64,000 nucleotides of DNA from Montifringilla adamsi (Eukaryota > Chordata > Aves > Passeriformes > Passeridae), in NCBI GenBank assembly GCA_017590115.1, contig JAGGNK010015225.1:1811656-1875655 (forward strand), given 5' to 3'. The notes beneath the pieces are model-generated. The model was not told the DNA's origin. It did no database searches and was given only the letters and a program-made list of their open reading frames with translations. Both the position numbers and the translations under genes were made by a program. Shown here in pieces: positions 57,250-64,000 of the stretch. Each line of letters begins with the position of its first letter. The first letter of the stretch is position 1.

Positions 57250-57841
57250 GTGAGTTCAGCTGCCTCCTTCCCATCTTTCCAACCACGGAATCCTCTGGAG
57301 CGTTCTGTGATAAATCCTATTCCCTGGAATTGGGCAGGGATGAGGCAGGGATGGGATTCCCAGTGAGGGCTCCCACACTCTTGGAGATGACACAAGCCAA
57401 TGCCCCTGGAAGGTGAGGAAAACCTAAATATTCGTGGGATCAGTGGTGATCCCAACCTTCCACAGGGTTCCTTTTCAAAAGCTGGGAGGAAGCAGTCATT
57501 TCCAGGCTGATTTTGTCCCACTTTTCCCACCACATCCTTGGCAAATTCCAGTAAAACTTCCAGCCATGCAGAAATGGCATCTCTGAGATCAAGCATCCCA
57601 GACTATTTCTGTCCAGGGCCTCGTAAACGTTGTAATAAAGGATAAAACCACAGCTTAAAAACATGGAAAAACATGTTTTCCACAGACTTTTCCTCATGGA
57701 AAAACAACTGGAGCTGTTCCTGTTAGTGTTTTCCAAGAGGGAAAATGCTCCAATGCTCCAATGCTCCAATGCTCCAATGCTACAAATTCCAGTCTAAGAG
57801 GGACTTGAACTCCATGATCCTTCCAACACCTTCTAAATTAG

Positions 57842-58230
57842 GACATGGAATGGTTTGGGATGGAAAGGATCTTAAAAATCAACCAATTCCAGGCCAAGGG
57901 GTCCAACAGAGAGTTGGATTCTAGGGTTTTTAGAGGCCTCTGTCCAGTTTGGGACATGGAATGGTTTGGGATGGAAGGGGCCTTAAAAATCGTCCAATTC
58001 CAAGGCAGGGATTCCAACAGAAAGTTGGACTCGATGGTCTTCATTGATCCCTTCGAATTTGAGACATGGAATGGTTTGGGATGGAAGGGCCTTAAAAATC
58101 ATCCAATTCCAGGCCAAGGGGTCCAACAGAGATTTGGGTTCCAGGGTTTTTACAGCCCCCTTTCCAACTTGAGGCATGGAATAGTTTGGGTTGGAAGGGG
58201 CCTTAAGGATCATCCAATTCCAAGCTCATA
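57842..58230. repeat. ~113-bp tandem array made from CR1 ends
   Basis: Four units, each gacatggaatggtttgggat to gggattccaacagaaagttg then a reverse-type end (actcgatggtcttcattgat). Confidence 0.85.
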
Positions 58231-58958
58231 TTCTACGATTCCATGATTCTCCAGGACGGAGAGCTTTGGGAAGAGCTTTGGGGAGGGTTTTAAGTCAAAC
58301 CCATGGATGATGGCCCCATGTAAGGAATGAACACATCCCAAAAAATCCAGCCAAAACTAGAACCAAACCCCAGCAATCCCCACTCCCCTCCCGCCCCACT
58401 CCGGGCGCTCTCCCGACGTCTGTGCCGGACGTCAAAGTCTCCCATCAGGATCTAAACTCGATTTATACCACGGCAGCGCTGGGGATCAGATGGATGGGAC
58501 ATTCCAGGTGTTATCAAATCACGGCAGCAGCCAACAATCCCATTAAAAGCTAGGGCTGAGGCAGGAGGGCTCATAAATCCCTCTGCTAAGTGACGAGCGC
58601 GGAGCGGCTCCAAATGTTAACAGGATTCTGCAGCCGGAGCGTTATTGCTGCCAGATTCCAATCGCTCCCGGCTTTTCCGAGCCTCCCGAACTCCAGCCTG
58701 ACATTTATCTCAGGCAAACAACCACCAACACTTCCATTTTCTCTGACGAACGCCCAACCTTTCCCACGGAGTTGTTTAACACCATTAAGGGTTTTATTGC
58801 CGCCGGTTCCTCGCTGCCCGTGGCCGGTTGCTCCGTGACATTTATTAGGAGAACTCGTTAGGCTCCACGGAAGGCTCCAAGGATCTTTATTTAAATGAGG
58901 GATAATTTGTTTGCGCGCCCTCATTCCGTGTGATTTCCTTGGCTTTTTTCCCCCCCAG

Positions 58959-59015
58959 CCCCGGCGCAGCAGACGGCGGGAGCCTCTCAGGGAGAAGTCG
59001 GCAGCCAATTACCAG
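58959..59015 (+). CDS. COL7A1: Exon 66: NC2 segment
   Basis: Nineteen codons, phase 1-1, strong acceptor (ttttttccccccccag), donor GTGAAA. It reads APAQQTAGASQGEVGSQLP. Human NC2 has a BMP1-type processing site followed by TAGSQL; the similarity of TAG...SQL is suggestive only. Confidence 0.65.
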
Positions 59016-59347
59016 GTGAAAAGCTGGGAATTAAGTGGCATTTTAGGAAGTCACTTCCCAGGTGGCTTGGCTTGGGATCAAGGGATGTGGCACTGAAGGA
59101 GTTACACAAGGTTAAACCTCGGTTTGGGCTTGGCTTAAAGCAGCTGGGTTTGCCCCAGGGGTGTTGAGCTGGTGGTGAAGGAATTGGAGGGGGTTTTGAT
59201 CCAGAGAAACACACTGGGAAGATCCTCCTGGAATTCTCTGAGTGCAAACATTCCTGGGAAAATATCCCACCCGGAATCCAGGCTTTAACCATCCCTTTGG
59301 AAAGGTCAGGGGCCTCCATGGTGGGAATCACAGTGATGGATGATGGA

Positions 59348-59625
59348 GCAACACAGAGCTCATCCCACACTGGGAATCCACTGCTGGATGTGCCCTTTGT
59401 CCACTCTGGGAATCCTCTCCTGGATTTTCCCATTGTTCCCTCTGGGAATCCAGTGCTGGATCCCCCCTTTGTCTACTCTGGGAATCTACTCTAATTCCTT
59501 CCTTTGTTTAATATGGGAATCCACTCCTGGATATCCCCATTTTTCCACTTTGGGAATCCAGTGCTGGATTCCCTCCTCTGTCCACTCTGGGATCCATCCC
59601 ACGGGTGGGTGTGGGATGTTTTCCA
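59348..59625. repeat. ~54-bp minisatellite
   Basis: Repeated tctgggaatccactgctgga type units. Confidence 0.88.
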
Positions 59626-59814
59626 GAGCAAATCCAATCCATGGACCGTTATGGGGATGTTTTCCAAAGTGTGGCCTTTTCCCACTTGGATCCAGCCCCT
59701 GGATGCTTGTGGGGTGTTTTCCAGAATGGATACAACCCCTGGGGTGGATGTGGGGTGTTTTCCCACTTGGAGCCAAGCCGTGGGGAATGTGGGATTGGAC
59801 AGGAATGAGGCCCA

Positions 59815-60270
59815 GATCCAACCCATGGGAATTGTGGGGTGCTTTCCCACTGGGATCCAACCCATGGGAATTGTGGGGTGCTTTCCCACTGGGATCCAAC
59901 CCATGGGAATTCTGGGGTGTTTTCCCACTGGGATCCAACCCATGGGAGTTCTAAGGTGCTTTCCCACTGGGATCCAACCCATGGGAACTGTGGGGTACTT
60001 TCCCACCCTGATCCAACCCATGGGAACTGTGGGGTACTTTCCCACCCTGATCCAACCCATGGGAACTGTGGGGTACTTTCCCACCCTGATCCAACCCATG
60101 GGAACTGTGGGGTACTTTCCCACCCTGATCCAACCCATGGGAATTGTGGGGTGCTTTCCCACTGGGATCCAGCCCATGGGAATTCTGGGGTGTTTTCCCA
60201 CCCTGATCCAACCCATGGGAATTGTGGGGTACTTTCCCACCCTGATCCAACCCATGGGAATTGTGGGGTG
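59815..60270. repeat. 39-bp minisatellite before the Kunitz exon
   Basis: About twelve copies of a unit with ccaacccatgggaattgtgg and ggtgctttcccactgggat. The unit is 13 codons long, so several frames remain open on both strands, giving ORFs of 366 and 373 codons that are not genes. Confidence 0.95.
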
Positions 60271-60281
60271 TTTTCCTGCAG

Positions 60282-60452
60282 CCCGGTGCCTGCAGCCCAT
60301 GGATGAGGGCTCCTGCCAGCACCATTCCCTGCTCTGGTACTTCCATGGCCCCACCAACTCCTGCCGGCCCTTCCTGTTCGGGGGCTGCCGAGGGAACAGC
60401 AACCGCTTCCCATCCCGGCGGGAATGCCAGCGCCGCTGCCAGAGCTCCCGAG
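60282..60452 (+). CDS. COL7A1: Exon 67: Kunitz (BPTI-type) domain
   Basis: Fifty-seven codons, phase 1-1, acceptor tttcctgcag. All six Kunitz cysteines are present (RCLQ, GSCQ, NSCR, GGCR, RECQ, RRCQ) with the family core FLFGGCRGNSNRF. The P1 position after the second Cys is Gln, so trypsin-like inhibition is unlikely. In collagen VII this domain is the last of NC2 and may be removed by processing. Confidence 0.95.
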
Positions 60453-60967
60453 GTGAGGCTGGGCCCTCCAAATTCCCTCTTCCTCCAGCCAGCAGCAGGA
60501 AAGCCCATCCAGGATTTGCCCACTGCCCCTTCTTTAAGGTGGAAGTGCCAGGAAGTTGCAGGGTTTTCTTCTCTGCCCATTCCCAGATCATTCCCAGGAG
60601 CTCCTGGACATCTTCCCTGGGCTAATTCCAAGGGTGGGGTGGGCATGGATTGTGCATGGATCCACCTGGACACCAGGTCCTGATGTTTTGGATGTCTTTT
60701 GTGCTTTCCAAGGACTGACATTTTGCAGGAATTTGGAGATGTTGTGCCCTCAAAACCCTGGAATGTTCCATCCAAGCAGACTCTGGCATCTCCAGGCAGA
60801 TCCTGAAGTCTAACCTAGACCAGTTTAGGTCTGGATTAACAGCCCAGGGTTGGGGGTCTCACCTCGTCCAGGGGTTCAATGGGAAAATCTCCTGGAAGCA
60901 CAGCTTGGCTTCTATTGCCAGATCCAGGGGTTTTGGGATCGGTTTGTGGATTTTCCCTCATCTCCAG

Positions 60968-61038
60968 GTCATCCCAGGGAAAATGGGGCCTGGCAGGAAT
61001 GCAAACCCTGCTCCAAGCAGGGCAGGAGCTGTGACTGA
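60968..61038 (+). CDS. COL7A1: Exon 68: probable last coding exon
   Basis: Acceptor ccctcatctccag, phase 1, then 23 codons reading GHPRENGAWQECKPCSKQG then RSCD and stop TGA at 61036-61038. An AATAAA with a GT-rich stretch behind it follows 93 bp later, as expected for a terminal exon. The tail has three Cys, unlike the human C-terminus I remember. An alternative last exon at 61633 is possible. Confidence 0.55.
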
Positions 61039-61130
61039 TCCCAGCCTCCCAAGGAAAATATTCCTCTCTCGGAGCTCCCTCTGCCTGGAGACCTTTGGAA
61101 AAAAATCCGTGAATTCTCCACAATCCATTA

Positions 61131-61136
61131 AATAAA
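61131..61136 (+). terminator. Poly(A) signal AATAAA
   Basis: AATAAA followed by a T/G-rich stretch (ctctgttgagg...ctctgggtttg) about 20-40 bp downstream, 93 bp after the stop of the probable last exon. Confidence 0.6.
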
Positions 61137-61885
61137 ATCTCTGTTGAGGTTCATCTGCTCTGGGTTTGAGGGAAACTTAGAAAAGAGAGAGGAATTAATG
61201 GCTCAGATCCATAATTTTGGAAACCACTCCAAGGGCTTGAAATCCAGGCCCAGCAGCACCAGGAAATGAGTGAAGCTCCTCTTGCCCAATTTTTTTTCCA
61301 GGAAATTTGCTTTAGGAGCCACTGGAAACTTCACAAAGCAGCTGAAGGTACCTCCAGCACAGTTTGTGGGAAGAAACAACCACTGGGAATGGGATTAATC
61401 CCAATCCAAGACAGATCCCTGTGTCCTCCATGTGCCCATTTTCCCTGACTGACCCCAACCAGAGCCAGGATCCAGCCAGGATTGGGATATTTGCTTTTTG
61501 TGGATGTGGGATGGGACAATCCCGTGGTGTCAGGGACCTCCTGGGTTACTGTGAGCTTGGGAATTCCAAGAGGGAGCCCAAAGTGCAGCCAGCATTCCCA
61601 TTGTTTCCTCTTCCCTCTTTTTCCCAAACCAGGCAGAGGGAGATGAGCAGCTCCAAGTGCTTCATTTAAATCCAACGGGATTGGGAGGAGTGACTCCGAC
61701 ACCTCCGGGATGGACAAGGAAAACAAACAGCAAGACGTTGGAAAAAAGATGTCAGAAAACTGGAATTATGGACATGATGGGATGAGGAGAGGGAAACCTC
61801 TGGATGTTCAGGCAAAGGAGGATGGAAAGGGCAGAATTCCTGAGCCAAACCAGGTGGCACAAATTCCTGAGTTTTGTTTTTGTAA

Positions 61886-61891
61886 AATAAA
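61886..61891 (+). terminator. Second possible poly(A) signal
   Basis: AATAAA in a T-rich setting. It would serve the alternative last exon with acceptor at 61,632 (ttcccaaaccag), which gives the very short tail GRGR and stop. Confidence 0.35.
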
Positions 61892-63127
61892 AGTGTCTCA
61901 ATGCTGTGGAATTCTGGAGCACTCGCCTGGAAAAGGGAAACCTTGGGAATGGCAGAGAAAGGTGGGAACTTCTATTTTTCCAGCTGGATCATGTGGATCT
62001 CCATCCCTTTTGGCCTGGCCCTAAATTCCCTGGGGCCTTTAGGAATTCCCACCCTCTCCTCACTTGGGAATTCCCTGGGGCATTCAGGAATTCCCACCAT
62101 CTCCTCCATCTGGGAATTCCCTGGGCAGGTTAAAAGGAGCTATCCTAAAATCCCCAAGAAAAAAAATGCGATCCAAACCAGGCTTCTCCCTAAAAAATGC
62201 CACTTCCAATTCCTCGAGGAGCTTGGAGTTGCAATTTTTGGAAATCCAAGAAGAGGTGTGGAAATCCAGTAAGAGCGATTCCAGATCCTGGGATTTTGAT
62301 CCCGTGGAGACACAGACACAGCTGAGAGGGGTCTGCTCCATGGGACAATCCCTGGGAAAGGTTACAGGATTTGCAATGGGAAAACAGGGATTTATTAAAA
62401 GTTTTCCATGTAATTTGGTAAAACTGAGCTCAGATTTCCAAGGTTTCAGCGTTCTCACGTTTCAAATTTCCTGGGATTTGGGGTTGGCTCTTTGCTCCTG
62501 GTAGCACAGTAGGAAAAGGATTCTCCTCACTCCCAAAATCCCAGGATTCTCCTCGCCCACAACATCCCAGGAACTGAGGAGGGAGGAGCAGAGATCTGGG
62601 GACATTTCTTCCTTTTCCTCTCCCAAAAAAATGAAAACCATGGAATTTTGTAAGCCTTGGCAAGGAGCCATTTCCAGAGTGACAATTCCAGCCTCTCCTC
62701 CTGAAATCCTGGTCTGTCCTGAGATGTCCTTGGGGAGGAAAAACATTCCAGAAAAATATTCCCTAGGAAAAGAAACAAAATGTTCCTGGTGGGAAAAGCA
62801 GCATCAGCCGGAAGGGAGGGATTGGGCTTTTCCACAGGCCTTGGGAACAAGTGGAATTCTGAGAAACATTCCCACATTTTCCCATTTTCCTGGTTTCCCT
62901 GTGTGAATTTACCCAGGAATGCTGAAGGATGCTGATCTTGGGATGCTGCACCCTCTGGAATTTGGCATCTCAGGAAATATGGAATGAGTGGAATTCCAGC
63001 CCCAGGGAGTTGAGACCATCCAGGGAAATAAAGGATTTGAAATAATCTCATTCCCAAATTAAATGGGCAAAAATGATCAGGGAAACAGAGGCTTGGAGGA
63101 GCCACAGGTTCCGTGGTTGGAAAATAA

Positions 63128-63400
63128 AATCATGGAATGCTTTGGATCGAAGGGACTTTAAGGATTATCCAATTCCACCCCTGCCATGGACAGGGAAACT
63201 TCTGCTATCCCAGGCTGCTCCAGCCTGGCCTTGGGCACTGCAGGGATGCAGGGGCAGCCCCAGCTGCTCTGGCAATTCCAGCCCAGCCAGGAATTCCTCA
63301 TTCCCAAGATGCCATCCATCCCTCCCCTATCCCAATTTAAAGCCATTCCCTGTGTCCTATTGCTCCCTATTAAAAATCCTCTTCCTTCCATTCCATTAAG
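63128..63400 (-). mobile_element. CR1 LINE fragment in 3' flank
   Basis: tcatggaatgctttggatcg starts the reversed 3' end; ends near ttgctccctattaaaaatcc. Confidence 0.78.
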
Positions 63401-63500
63401 GATAACAACCTAGTCAATAATTAAGTGCTCATTAAGAACTCAAATTTGGGAATTTTTTCCCAAATCCAAGAGCAAAAATCCCTCATTTCCCCTGTGGATC

Positions 63501-63955
63501 TCTTGGGAGGTTCTTCCCAACTCCTTTGGATGCTCCAGGACCAGGAGGCCAAATCCTTTCCAGCCTGTAGGATTTGGGATTTGGAGGCAAAAGTTGTGGG
63601 AAGTTCTCACTGAGGCTGAGGAGACGCCAAGCAGCAGAAATTCCATGAAATTCCTTTTTAGAGCTGGGAATCCACAGGGCTGGAGGCAGCAGGAGGGGAG
63701 TAACAGACTTGGGAGCCTGAGGAACAGATTTGGGAGCCTGAGGAAATTCCCTTCCTGTGTTGTTATTCCCAGAAATTTTGGAAAATCCCTTCATTTTCCC
63801 TTTCCGGCCCAGTGCCATCCCTAAAAATCAGACCTCACCTCTCCGGCTTTGGAATTTCTCAGCAGCTTTTGTCTCCAAATCCCAAATCCAAGGCTGGAAA
63901 AGGATTTGGTCTCCTGGTCCAGGAGCATCCAAAGGAGCTGGAAGAGCCTCCCAAG
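63501..63955. repeat. Inverted repeat, arms ~95 bp
   Basis: Left arm 63501-63600 and right arm 63864-63955 are near reverse complements (ctcctttggatgctccagga versus ggtccaggagcatccaaagg), spacer about 265 bp. Confidence 0.8.
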
Positions 63956-64000
63956 GGAATGATTTGGCTCAAAACCCTCCACCAAAATCCACATTCCTGA

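Larger units (their letters stand above)
199..61136 (+). other. COL7A1: COL7A1 or COL7A1-like gene, 5'-partial (68 exons visible)
   Basis: This gene encodes a secreted extracellular-matrix collagen. In known family members three chains form a triple helix, dimerise antiparallel through the C-terminal NC2 region and bundle into anchoring fibrils that tie the basement membrane to the stroma. The order FN3 - VWA - Gly-X-Y - hinge - Gly-X-Y - Cys NC2 - Kunitz is read directly from the exons. Exons up to the VWA domain mostly have phase 1 borders, all helix exons are phase 0, and NC2 and Kunitz exons return to phase 1. One intron uses a GC donor; every other placed intron is GT-AG. The N-terminal VWA and the first FN3 repeats lie upstream of the window. 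The helix is about half the mammalian length, so a COL7A1-like paralogue is a real alternative to the orthologue. Confidence 0.85.
61140..64000. other. 3' flank, intergenic
   Basis: I see no further exon or gene. The stretch has short G/A-rich tandem similarities near 62,030-62,130, a CR1 copy (63,128-63,400) and an inverted repeat (63,501-63,955). Confidence 0.5.

Noticed and set aside
59491..60591. 366-codon ORF on the minus strand with 13-residue repeats
   Set aside because: It is the complement of the 39-bp minisatellite; a 3n unit without stops opens frames on both strands. No domain, no promoter, and it overlaps the Kunitz exon.

Overview
The window is avian nuclear DNA, probably from a songbird. 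The evidence is many CR1 LINE 3' ends in both orientations, several tRNA-Ile-headed SINEs with a CR1-type tail that resemble TguSINE1 of passerines, short introns and many young minisatellites. No prokaryotic, viral or organellar gene is visible.

One multi-exon gene on the + strand fills the window from 199 to about 61.1 kb; its 5' end lies outside. I could place 68 coding exons with matching phases, about 1,790 codons. The domain order is: the second half of one fibronectin type III (FN3) repeat, three complete FN3 repeats, a Pro/Thr-rich linker, a von Willebrand A (VWA) domain, a Gly-X-Y triple helix, a long non-collagenous hinge, a second Gly-X-Y stretch, a Cys-bearing NC2 segment and a Kunitz domain. 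Only type VII collagen (COL7A1), the anchoring-fibril collagen of the epithelial basement membrane zone, is known to have this order. Some features differ from what I remember of mammalian COL7A1: a helix about half as long (about 780 residues against about 1,530), a hinge of about 220 residues instead of 39, an intact MIDAS in the VWA domain, and a Pro/Thr linker before it. It may be a divergent avian COL7A1 or a COL7A1-like paralogue.

Layout: 0.2-7.35 kb FN3 repeats and linker; 7.76-11.17 kb VWA; 11.6-25.4 kb first helical half (many 27-81 bp phase-0 exons); 25.5-33.8 kb hinge; 34.3-53.7 kb second helical half; 55.4-59.0 kb NC2; 60.28-60.45 kb Kunitz; a likely last exon at 60.97 kb with a poly(A) signal at 61.13 kb. 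From there to 64 kb I see only intergenic sequence, with one CR1 copy and an inverted repeat.

The introns carry at least a dozen tandem arrays, and several local duplications include exons or splice acceptors (23.4/24.1 kb, 34.3/34.7 kb, 56.0-56.6 kb). Local tandem duplication is therefore an active source of change in this gene. The longest open frames in the window (59.5-60.6 kb, both strands) are a 39-bp minisatellite, not genes, although the + frame runs into the Kunitz exon.
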